Positions 35,098-46,500 of a stretch of DNA of 64,000 nucleotides are shown piece after piece. This DNA comes from Bugulina stolonifera (lineage: Eukaryota; Bryozoa; Gymnolaemata; Cheilostomatida; Bugulidae). Made by a program: the position numbers and the translations under genes. The notes under the pieces are model-generated. The model saw only the letters and a program-made list of their open reading frames with translations. It did not search any database and had not been told where the DNA came from. Position 1 is the first letter of the stretch, and every line of letters begins with the position of its first letter. The DNA is taken from NCBI GenBank assembly GCA_935421135.1, contig OW285196.1, positions 9,621,501-9,685,500 of the forward strand, given 5' to 3'.

Positions 35098-35869
35098 TGA
35101 GACATGCCGGAATAGAAAACACAGTTTTATATGTCCATCGCTATCACTGAGCGAATAAATAGATTATTTCTAAACCCTGTAATGCGGGTGGTATTACAAA
35201 ATGTTATGCTTCCGGAAAATGTTTGATTTTGGTTAGTTATAGTTACTTATTTATTTATTTATTATTTGATGATAATACCTTTTGGTAAATAAAATGTACA
35301 CGTGAATAGAATACCGTGCTTCTTTTTACGAATTGTCCCAATATGTAAAAGTAGAAGAAAATCCAATAAAAAAAGTAAACTAAATGTGTTTATGTTCTGT
35401 TAAATCATTCAATAAATGTAATGACTTAATTAATTTAATGTTGAATGACTAAATGTAGCTATATGCCGGTTTCATTTGATTGCGAAGCATGCATAGCCAT
35501 ATCCGATATTGCGGCATATTGCTTTCTTGTTGCATTTTATCAAACAGATCACACTTATGTGTGTAAAGTCGTTGTTGTTTTGTTTTTGTATATTTTATGT
35601 TATATGTATTATAATTATGTACTATTAGTATTTTCATTTTGGTATTTTTTGTGTTAGTTATGTGCTATTCTATTGTTGTATTTATATATCTTTTGTTTTG
35701 TGATACATGTGCTACTATTAGCCTCAGTCATACATCCAGACCGTAGCTCTCTCAGAGTTCTGGGCCAAAATCAGTAATAAAAATATTGGTTCTAATGTGT
35801 GGTGTATATGTATTGGGGGCTTGTCTTGTATTGTGTATTTTATTTAAATTGAAAGACGGTTCAATACCT

Positions 35870-36420
35870 TCATTCAGGCACCTCGAAAAAAGTAAAACTC
35901 TTGCCTCCTTTCATCGTTCTTGTAAAGACTTTATGCCGACCTTTTTCCTTAGCTGTTTAAACCTAATTTGCCCTCTAATTTTGTAAATAACTCTTAGACC
36001 TTTATTTTGCACATTTGCAATTTGTTTTTGCCTAATTAGATTTTTTGATGAGGATCCCATACCTGACTTGCAAACTCTAGCAAAGGTCTTGCCAATGTTA
36101 AATATGCTATTCTGCATGTTGGCATATTTGCATACTTTAAAATTCTGCGCAGTTGAGTTAATCTTAGTATTGCAGTGTTGGCGATGTTATTGATGTGGCG
36201 ATCCCATTTCAAATTAAACTGCAGACAAACAGACTGGTACAAATGAAATTCAAGTTCAAATGAAATTTGTAGCAGCGCCATATGCATGCTCTGATGGCCA
36301 ATGAAACTGGCCTATAGCTACATTACTGGTCCTGTTGTCCCTTTTTCCACTTTTAAATATTGGCACAACATTAGCACATCTCCAATCCGCAAAAAGAAGC
36401 ACAGTATTATACTTTACTCG
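35870..36420 (-). mobile_element. Internally deleted LINE reverse-transcriptase remnant
   Basis: On the minus strand a short segment with WRCANVVPIFKSGKRDN matches the start of the LINE reverse-transcriptase domain. It then jumps to the domain's C-terminal end (LKWDRHINNIAN, RIAYLTLARPLLEFASQVW, LRKKVGIKSLQER). The catalytic middle is missing, and there is a frameshift near 36045 and a stop after SLQER. The wording is typical of CR1/Jockey-type non-LTR elements. This is a dead fossil. Confidence 0.75.
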
Positions 36421-36475
36421 TATTCTATTCAGTTCACGCGTATTTTTTATTTATTTTCATTTTGATTATTCTCAA

Positions 36476-36633
36476 TATAGTGCGATGATTTAGAGAAATT
36501 TAGAGTAGAGTTGATAGATGCTGCAGAACAATATGAATATGTTCTAGCAATTTGTAATTACTAGAACATATTCATTTTGTTCTGCATTAATTATCTACCC
36601 TACTCTAAATTTCTCTAAATCATCGGACTATAT
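36476..36633. mobile_element. Near-perfect hairpin (foldback) element
   Basis: GATGATTTAGAGAAATTTAG near 36484 is mirrored by CTAAATTTCTCTAAATCATC near 36604, and the match continues inward (GCAGAACA...TGTTCTAG against CTAGAACATA...TGTTCTGC) around a small central loop. Short TATA sequence occurs at both ends. It is probably a foldback MITE. Confidence 0.7.
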
Positions 36634-36728
36634 TTCACAGTCATAAAGCGCAAGTATATAATACTCATTCAGCTATTGCTGGATGGAATTTAAATTTTGT
36701 TCCAGTGATTTGCAAATGATTTCCAAAT

Positions 36729-36858
36729 CAACTTTGATTAGTTTGTAGAAATTTGCCACCATACAACTACTAGAAGTAGTCAATATGGACACAAAAGACT
36801 AGTATCCAGCTTTATCTGTTAATTTTAACTGAGCATAAAAACAGTAAAGCTACAATAA
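36729..36858. repeat. Dispersed 130-bp repeat, copy 2
   Basis: Direct-orientation relative of 34789-34918. The flanks differ, so the shared block is an independent repeat unit or element fragment. Confidence 0.8.
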
Positions 36859-37509
36859 TTTAGACCGGCATTTTGATCACAAGGTGTGTTGCATCGTCAG
36901 AATATTAGATTAGTATTTTCAAGTGCGCATTCCTGAGCATTTCGGAGAGCACAGTATTTGCTGGCTTTTCAGGGGAAAGTTAAACCCCTGTATAGATACT
37001 CAACATAGACAAGTTGTAATATTTTTTAAGCTAAAGGTATGCTCTACATAGCAAGCATTGTGAAGCCCCTGAAAAGTCTACCGGTTTGTCATGGAAATCT
37101 GACCCGATATAAATGCAGTAATTTAGCAACATTGTCATTTGCAACAATAGTCAATGGCCTATCTGTCCAAAGTAGGTTTAAAAATACAGCAGCGGTCATA
37201 TTGCTCGATCTAGTAGGCCGTAGATTTTTAGCTGCAGGACATGTCTCTGCTAAATACACATAGAATCAGAATTAGTATTTCAACTGCCTTATCCTGGCTT
37301 GAATCATTATTTCACGTTAGAGTTTATCATAATAATACTCATTGGTGTAGATGCTTAGGCCTACCTCTAACAGCGCCTGTTCTTGCTATCATTACCACAG
37401 TTCTATAGATAGTATTGATAATATTAACAGATTAGATGAGGAGCCGATATATATTTATCCTACTTCACCTGCTTGATGATTATTAGCTAATCTTGGACAG
37501 AAAGATAAG

Positions 37510-40500
37510 ATGGCAGCCAACAAGCTCGATAGAAATGTATGTGCTGCTCCAAACTGCGCAAATAGAGTTGGAAAAAATAATCTGTCATTCTTCCCATTTC
37601 CCAGAGATCTATTAAGGTGACTATGATCGTAATTTAACCATTGGGCATCTAGTTATCTAATTAGACTATGTATAAATAATCAATTTGTTACGATAGGTAA
37701 TGTCAATGTCATCTACTTCCTTTATCATCAATGTTGCAGTTCTTCCGATTCTAGCGGTCTGTGCATAGTATGTGTTTTGGTGTTTTAATACACTGCTACT
37801 ATAACATCGTTTATTTGGTAATTCTTGTAGGCATGTAATATAATGTTACCTGTCTCTGATTCAATAAGTGCACCAGTAAATGTTTGTTGTTGGCGAATAG
37901 ACTAACCATTAGTTTGTCGGCTGTTTAATTCTAGATGTAAACAATGGATTGTGCGCGCTAAGGCAGATCACTTGACACCACTCACCACCTTTCAGATATC
38001 TAAACACCAGGTAAATTATTCAGTTAGGTAACCACTGTCATTATATATACCTTCCTATATGGCCATGACATTAGAACATTAATACAACAAAACTTTTGAG
38101 TGGAGCATAAGGTTTATCAAATATGCTCATCGGGGTTTGCTATTAGTTGGCCACTGGGGAAATGGCTGCCAACAGAGTAAAATAACTTGTTGAAATAAGC
38201 TATGCACTGTCTTGACACTCTAGTGTCTGGAAACCATGAGAAGTTGTTCGTCCTTACACATGTTTCACTAACAGTGTCTCTTCTATTTGTTACCCATTCA
38301 GGAGAAAACGACTATAATTTTTTGCCCATAAGTTATATCTATTTATCTAGAAACTTTGTGAGAAGCACTTTGAAGGAGATCAGTTTACGAACAATCAGTG
38401 GAGAGACAAGCTGAAACCAGATGCAGTGCCTACAATATTTGATACCTCATCGAGTGGATCGGTATGTAATGCCTGTTGCTATGGCAACGCTAGTATCCTG
38501 TTTAAGGTACATCCTGCTATATGACTAGTCCAGCTATGTTGGCTATGGAAGTGGATGTTAGGCTAAACATATTTGGAGTCGGTTGACGTGAATGATTACT
38601 GATGCTGGGGTTCTTTGTGTATTTTGAATAATGTTTAGTGCATTCTATCTAAATTTGAATTCTCCATACTTTCAACCCAAAACAATACTTGTTATTCTGC
38701 AGACCGGAACGTCCAATGGTAAACCTTCTGCGGCTACGCCTAAGGTTTCTACGAGCACTGATACTACTGAAGCTAGGGTGAAATCTAACCCAATGCCTAC
38801 GATATTAGATAGCCTTGCTCTCATTCCTACAAACAGCTCGGTATGTATTATTTGTAACTGTAATTCTATAAGTGTCCTGCTAAGGGTATGTAGTTGGAGT
38901 CATGTATTCCTTGTTGACAAATATGGTACATACTGACACCTGATTTGTCTACTAGTAGTTGGTTTTATTATAAAATAGATCTTGTACCAGAAAAAATTGA
39001 AGTTATGTTGGCTTGGCTACTGAACTACATGGATGTCCAATGCTAATCATGTAGTTTAAAGTCATTTGATAAGATTTAGTATAAGCTGGGCGTGGCAAAC
39101 CATTCCGACGATTTTAGATCTACTTGCAGGCTTCTCTCCAGTTATGGGCCTTGAAACCGCCAAACTCAAACTTTTTACAAACAAAAGTAATGCAGAAGAC
39201 TTCCCACTTTAGCGTGTCTGGCATTATCTGTGTAAACTGGTATCACTTGAGAAATTGAACAATAAACCAGCAGAGTGTTCGCGATGTCATTAGTAAATTC
39301 TATATACAACAAACATGATGGGCAACTCCTAGTTAATTATAAAATATGTTCGCATTGCCTGGCACTACGTCGCCTACAAAGTTTTGACTTGGGAGTTGTC
39401 TCCTCTGATATCGATTTTTAGGTCAGACACATAGTGAACTATCTTACCATATATGGTCACGGATTCTATCCATAAGTTAATGATGTGTTGTAATGTTGCA
39501 GGCTATTCCAACTGTATCTCTTACAAGAATTCCTGTTGATGGTGGTAGTAGTAAACCACCTGGCAGTCCTAAAGCTCATACTCCAGCTAGTACTATAACT
39601 GGTGCTACTGATCTGACCAATGCCGGTACTGCTAAAGCTACTGCTAATAAACGTGGCAGGAAGGCTGCCATTGATCGTACTGCAACTACTGATAATGCTC
39701 GTGCTAGCACTGGTAAAGCTGCTGCCAATAGTAAGACATCTATTGCAAGCAAGGCTAGTACTGCTAAGGCAGCTGCTGCTAGTACAAGAAAGGCCAGTAC
39801 TGCTAAGGCAGCTACTGCCAGTACAAGTAAGGCTAGTACTGCTGAGGCAGCTACTGCCAGTACAAGTAAGGCTAGTACTGCTAAGGCAGCTACTGCCAGT
39901 GCAAGTAAGGCTAGTACTGCTAAGGCAGCTGCTGCTAGAAGAAGTACTGATAAGGCAGCTACTCCTAGTGCAAATAAGGCCAGTAGTGCTAAGACAGCTG
40001 CTGCCAGCAAAAGTAAGGCTAGTACTACTAAATCAGCTACTGCCAGTGCAAGTAAGGCCACTGTTAAAACTTCAACTGCTAGTGCAAGAAAGACGGCTGC
40101 CAAGACATCAGCTGCCAGTACAAGTAAAGCTAGTACAACTAGGGCAGCTACTGCCCATACTCTCAAAGCTAAAACTGATGCTAAAGACACAACTGCCACC
40201 AACCAATCTACAGCTACAAAGAGAAAAGCTGATGATGGTGAGAAGAAACCGGGTCGACGAAATGCAAAAAGGTATTGATATATTTTGCTTAGGTCTTTAC
40301 TCACAGCTCTAAGGTCTATTACAATGCTGCAATGATGTATTTTACTCTGTGGGATGAATGAAGTAAACCATTTAGGAGTTATCCCCCTCGTGACTGACCA
40401 AGTGTATATGTTATTCAGGTTATTTACTGGTAATATTGAGGACCTGATCAGCCAACAATTCCTAATTAGTCTGCAGAACATGGCAACCAAACCTAGACAA

Positions 40501-43500
40501 AGCGGCACCTCTGCTAACACACCAAAGATCCCCCAAGGTATCATTCTCTGTCACACCACTATATATATGTGAGTGATATCAGCAGAGACTTGGCAAATTA
40601 AGGTAGTCTTGGTTCCAAGGTGAATTATCTGCATAGCCTTAGTTCTATAATGATATATTGCATTAGACTGTATTCTACAGCATTCTGTTACTAAAAACTT
40701 AGTTCTAAAGGGATATATAGGCATAGAGATGCATTACCATGAGTGTCTTTCTACAGTGGTATGTCACCATAGACTTAGTTCTGTGGTTATTCATCACCAT
40801 AGCCTCAAATCAACAGTGATATTGTTGTATCTGCATAGCGCTTTCTTTACAGGAAATACCCATCTGGTTCGTGTGGACATATCATCTGGTGTCAAGACTG
40901 TATCCGCAACAGATACGACTTCCTGTGTTAGTGTAATGGCAAAGGGTGTCAAACGTAAGTAGAGGATAGTTACGTGTGAGTACGTGAGTATACATTGTAG
41001 TACATGGATAGTTACATGTGAGTTTAAGGGGTATTCCAACCCTCGGTTTCCCTCTGTTGTCCAAGTGTATTCTGGGTAAGAAATTCTCGGGATTTTCCTT
41101 CAATAAGGTTTTTTTTGTTTTTGATTAGCCTATTTTAAGGTTTGATGAGAGAATTTGGTGCGAACGGAAGTTTATACAGACGAGTGAAATGCAACAGTAA
41201 TAGGGTCTCATGAATGTATAAGGCAGGTTATATATTTTCAACAAATCATGTTTGCGGTTACAGTTATTGGCTATTATGTTTGCTGTAGGTGAAGTGGGAG
41301 CTGAATCCACCAGCAATAGTGTACAGACTAGAGGTAAGTAATGGAGTTATCTGCACTCTGCCTATACATATAAATACATGTAAATGTATCTAAAGCATGT
41401 TGTATAGTCAAATATCACAATGTTATCTGCAGTTTATTGTGTAGTTAGACAGCTTACTTTGAATTGCACTGTTACCGAACTAGGCCTACTGTAACACGTA
41501 CACAAATGTAGCATTTTCTGTACACAAGTTTGGTTATTTCCACGGATGTGGTACCAAACCAAGTCATTGACTGACTGCTCACAAATAAAATATCCTTGAT
41601 ACGGAAATATCTAACTTACATTTTTTACATTATAAAAATATGATCAAACTCTCTCTAAAACACACCCAATTATTCCGCCATTCTATGTCTATTTTGTATA
41701 CTCTTAGTGCCAGTACCTGCTCATCTTGTCGAATTTGCTAAGAGAAGAGAAACTGCCGTAATCAGTCGAGCGCGTAGTGAGAACAAACGTAAGTAACTGC
41801 ACTCTTTATTGAGCTGGTCTCTATAAAATATCCCTTCAAGGAAATATGCAGTAATTACACTGTATCTATTGTTTATTATTATTATTGCAATCCATGTATC
41901 AACTATTTAATAAAATTGGATTTGAACCAAAAATGAGTGAAAAGGGTTATTTAAGAGAGATAGGCGAAAAAAATTTAAAATGGAGTGTTTGATAGTTTAT
42001 CAAGATTACCACTATTCCAATGTCTCTAGTAGAATATAGTGGCTGTATGTGCAGACTGGTCAAATAATTGGTTGACATTGTCATATTGGTTTTTTGCTCA
42101 GGTTTTAGTTGTTTTTCCTATATTTTATATCCTGGGAAAGGTGATAACTCCAAAATAAGTTTATCTGTCAAGTGACAGGTGGTTACGACCTGTTCTACCA
42201 ATTATAATATAATGAGAGACATGATCTGCTTCCATCTAGATTATTGATTTTGGTTGTAGACTTGGTTTCTGACCTGAGAAATGTTCCCCAATCTCTGCTC
42301 AAGCCCCAGTTCCGAATCCTTCCTCACCAGAATTGTGATGTTTGCCGACTTATCAGAGAACACAATTCCAAATCTGGTAAGTAGATGAGAGAATATAACT
42401 CCAGTTGAACTACTGAGCTTAGACATCATCATGTCATAATAATAATGTCAATAACAATTATGTTTGAGATCAATTGCAGTAATAGTTCCCATATATCTTC
42501 CCAAGTCCAAAATGCAACTCCTCATCAATTGTTTAATAATTTACCTAGTGGCTGTATGTCTACTGTTTGTTCAGTGGCCCTTATATTATCATTGGTTATC
42601 CGTTAGTTTGATATCCTCTGAACGTCACAGAATTCTGTTGACCTGAATACTTCAGACAGGATGACTGAAAAGCATTTTTTTTGGACCCATCATTTACCTT
42701 ATTCTTTCAAATTTGGCTACATTAATATGATAGAAGACCTAGCCTGGGTATCTTTTTATTCCCTCGATACTTACGTACATGTAGGTCTCACAGCTGAAGA
42801 GAAAAGCAAGAAAGAAGCAGACCTATTGAAGAGCAGATGCGTTTACTGCTCCAAGGTTCACCCGCAGGTTCGAATGTTTGGGTTCCCTTCCGACCATATC
42901 AGGTACACAGGCTACATTCTATAGCATATGCTTCCTTAGGTATCTTAGTACGTTACATATAGGGTAGGCAACTCCGTAGCTGGCAGGCGTGCATGTATTA
43001 TATCAATATCTTAGTCTATATCTAAGGTAAAATGTATTGATGGGAACCTTACAGGGACAATGCAGTACAGGACTTTATATTCATGAAATTTCATATAACT
43101 ATACTCAAGAGCACACTAGAATATTTCCGTTTATATATAAGAGAGTAAGGGCATGGAGAACATGCTTGTTACGTTATGCTGCTACTTACTATGCTTATTT
43201 TGTGTTGTGTTGCAGGTTTTTAAAATGGAAGGCAAACTGTGATTACATTGACGTCTCTGAGACGTCACACCAGGTACGTACTTGTATCTTTACAAGCTTT
43301 TATTTCTAAATCATACTTGGAGTCTAATCAGTATTTGGAATGTAATAAGAGAATTTTATAATGTGTCCAGGCTTATCATAATGTCAGCTTACAACTTACG
43401 ACGTTTTTATCCTGTTATTATACAAGTACATGTACATGCACATGTATATATGGAATATTTTCCTTGCTGGGAATTTATTTGTAATCAACCAAGGACTTGG

Positions 43501-46500
43501 TTCTGCATCTGCAAGAATAAACACTGCATAAAAAGTATGGCCAGAACGCCCTAGCATAAACACCCTAGATTGCCCTAGCATAAATATATAATATGTATTG
43601 AGGTATTTGACAAACTACTAGTCTACTGCAGTTGGTAGTTACCCATTAATTCTCTACTTAGTAGCACTAACCCAACTTTGACTTGAACCATCTAATGTAT
43701 TTGACCGTTTGTATAGATTAATGATAAACTAAAGGAGCGTTTTGTAAATAATTGTATTCCCCAATATATAGTTTCTGTGTGCTGAGCATTTCAATAAGAA
43801 GCAGTTTGTGGACGATCCAGCTACGAGCAGGCTTATTGCCAGTGCTCTGCCCACAGTCTTCTCTCGAGATGGGGCTGTCAAGGACCCGTCCACTCTCCCC
43901 TTTCAACCTGAGGTAGAAACACCTACTGTCAAGCAAGCGTCTGCACAGGTACTTTTTAGTTTTAGTGATTCCAATTTTATTTTTGGTGATTGCTTCTATT
44001 ACAGGACTTCACAATGTCTACCTGAGTATTAAGATTTCCCAATGTGCCTGTTTGCTGTAATTGACGTTAGATGATAATGCATATCTTGTGATGTCTCTGA
44101 AAGGTTTTTTAAAATGTATTTTCCTGCATAGTATACCATGAGTGCACACTTTCTCTAATTGGTGATGACTTTGTGCCATTTGATGAGACGTAACATTAGC
44201 TATGTCATTTTATGTCATGTTCGCGCGTTAATTATAGCGACTCGTACATTCTCATCCTGTTTCAGAAGGTGGTGAGCTCTTCCAATAAGACCTCTGGGGA
44301 CTCTTTGCCCGTGACAACTATAGAGGTAGGATAACTCCTAGAGTTGATCAGTTTTAGTAGCGTGTTGTCTCTCTCTTGTGCTTTCAACCTAAAGTATATC
44401 TAATAATTCCATAGTTTCTAGCAGATTTCTGTGGTTTTCTCAGTAAGTATAAAGTCTCAGGCTATAAATATTTTATCCTGTTACATAATAGCAATATAGA
44501 TCCTAGGTTAACATTGCTGCTCGACTCTATTAGTTAACACGTTAGTTATAGTTGTTCATGCATTCTCATACTGTTTTAGAAGATGGCGAGCTCTTCCAAT
44601 GAGACCTCTGGTGACCCTTTGCCAGTGACAACTATAGAGGTAGGATAACTCCTAGAGTTGGTCAGTTTTACTAGACATGGCTTGTTTGTTTACTTGATGT
44701 GTGAGAGGTCGTAGTAACTGCCATGATTATGGAAGTAGCATTACGAGGACTAGTTAAATAATGAGAACTTGATATCCTTATGTCTGGGTACCTTCCTGCG
44801 TTATTTGATTTTTGCCCTGAGTGATGCTAAAGACTACCAGCGTCACTGGATATCTAGGGTTATGTTTACTAGTATAATGATAAGCATTATCAACTGTAAC
44901 GCATATTTGTAGTCCTCACCTAGTGAACCAGAAGAAGTGAGTGTAGTCAGGATGGATGAATCCTCAGAAATCGTTCCTATACCCATTATAGACTTAGAAC
45001 AACCAGATGCTGACGTGCCCTCCGCTACTACGTTTCCAGCTGCTCCAGATGTCGGGGCATCCATCACGCTGTCTTCAAATCTCCCAACAGTTGTACCTGA
45101 GGTAAAGGTTATTTCGTCAAGTAATAGTTTGACTTTATTGCAACAATCTACAGAATAGTGAAGCTTAGCTGGAGTTTTCTTAGAAGGGTCAATGAATAAG
45201 GGTGAACTCTTACCACAGGCTATATTTTCATACTAATGCTAATGTTTGCATTTACTTTTCACCAGGACTGCTATATGTGGGTTTGCATTGTACCATTTAT
45301 TCACCCCAACCAATGATAGAGTATGTTACATTCTTGTATGCAACCATGTGATGTTAAAATGTGTGTCCATCTTAGTGGGAGTTATCTACACCCAGCAGAC
45401 AGAAGACAATTCTTACATTTCCTTTATTATCTCATTCCAGCCTGTGGTAGGAACAATGGCACCATTCAGGAAGGATATGCCAAGGAAGAGGTTCATAAAC
45501 TTACAAATGACCAATAAAAAGGGGGCTGCTAAAGGTATTGTGGTATTTTCTAACTGGATGACATTTGGATATAAAATGTAGTGAAACTGATTCTTCTCGT
45601 CATTCTACTGTTTCATTTTATTTCCTTTTACCATTCTATCACATCTGTCTATCATCTCTAAGCGGCAAGCTACATGTCTATCTACTATGCTGTGAATGTT
45701 GACAACTACACTATGACTGGTGACCACTACACTACGACTGCTGACCACTACACTATGACTGTTGACCACTACACTACAACTGGTGACCACTATACTACAA
45801 CTGGTGACCACTACACTACAACTGGTGACCACTACACGATTACTCTCATCACTAATACATGTACTATGATTCCAATTCCCTTCATATAACACTACCAGTG
45901 TCTGCTACACTCCACTATGTAGTCTCAGAACTCTTCTACCCAGTTACTCTCTCAGCTAACCAACCACACTGTGGAAAACATATCAGGTGATCAATCATTA
46001 TCAGGTAGTCCTAGTCTTGCTACATACTATGAATCCGCTCAGCTTTGTGCAGTGAGGAGGAAAAACATGGCAGTAATCATATGACCACCCATGTACAAAC
46101 AAGTCATGATAGATACTTAATATGAAATATAGTCGTATGTGAATGTTATTTCGGTGGGCGTCTTACAGAACACATTCAAGTGGTCAGCCTACATACAATC
46201 GTAACCAAACTAAGTTGATATGGATGATACAGTATGGCGTTAGTATAAGACAACCGTCTGTTTCTCTACCTTTAAATAAAAAACGTTTTTACCATTAAAA
46301 TACTATTTAGTAAATAGTATCTACTAGTAGGTGGATAACTAACTACCCTAGCGATCTTTAGAGACTTGGTTCAATTCTCACTTCTCTCCAGAGCATTCCC
46401 ATCTCCGTGGGAATCTCTGCTGTATCTCTGTGTCCTGGTGGACTTATAGTTCCTTGTCTAGCAGTTGTAACAATGACTCATTGTTGTGAGTCCAATGACT

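Larger units (their letters stand above)
22228..35200. repeat. Right unit of the tandem segmental duplication
   Basis: This is the counterpart of 12536-22227. It carries the intact EXOSC9 gene. Relative to the left unit it contains an extra block of about 4.4 kb in EXOSC9 intron 4, with a nested gene, and an extra inverted-repeat element at 34338-35097. It lacks the LTR element and the 492-bp element of the left unit. Confidence 0.85.
33776..37509. other. Intergenic, repeat-rich region
   Basis: This lies between the EXOSC9 start codon and the THAP gene and should hold both upstream regions. It contains an inverted-repeat element (34338-35097), the end of the duplication (about 35200), a LINE remnant (35870-36420), a hairpin element (36476-36633) and a dispersed 130-bp repeat. 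I see no supported gene. Confidence 0.6.

Noticed and set aside
39576..40544. Long ORFs on the other strand and in another frame over the Ala/Lys repeat (322 and 230 codons)
   Set aside because: They are composition shadows of exon 5 of the THAP gene, rich in Leu/Ala/Val through repeat structure, with no splice support.
45605..45892. Repetitive ORFs on both strands (DHYTTTG-type and VVVTSCS-type)
   Set aside because: A 21-bp repeat keeps all frames open. It lies in an intron and has no flanking coding signals.
46290..46400. A tRNA gene suggested by GGTTCAATTCT
   Set aside because: No cloverleaf can be formed and the A box is poor.
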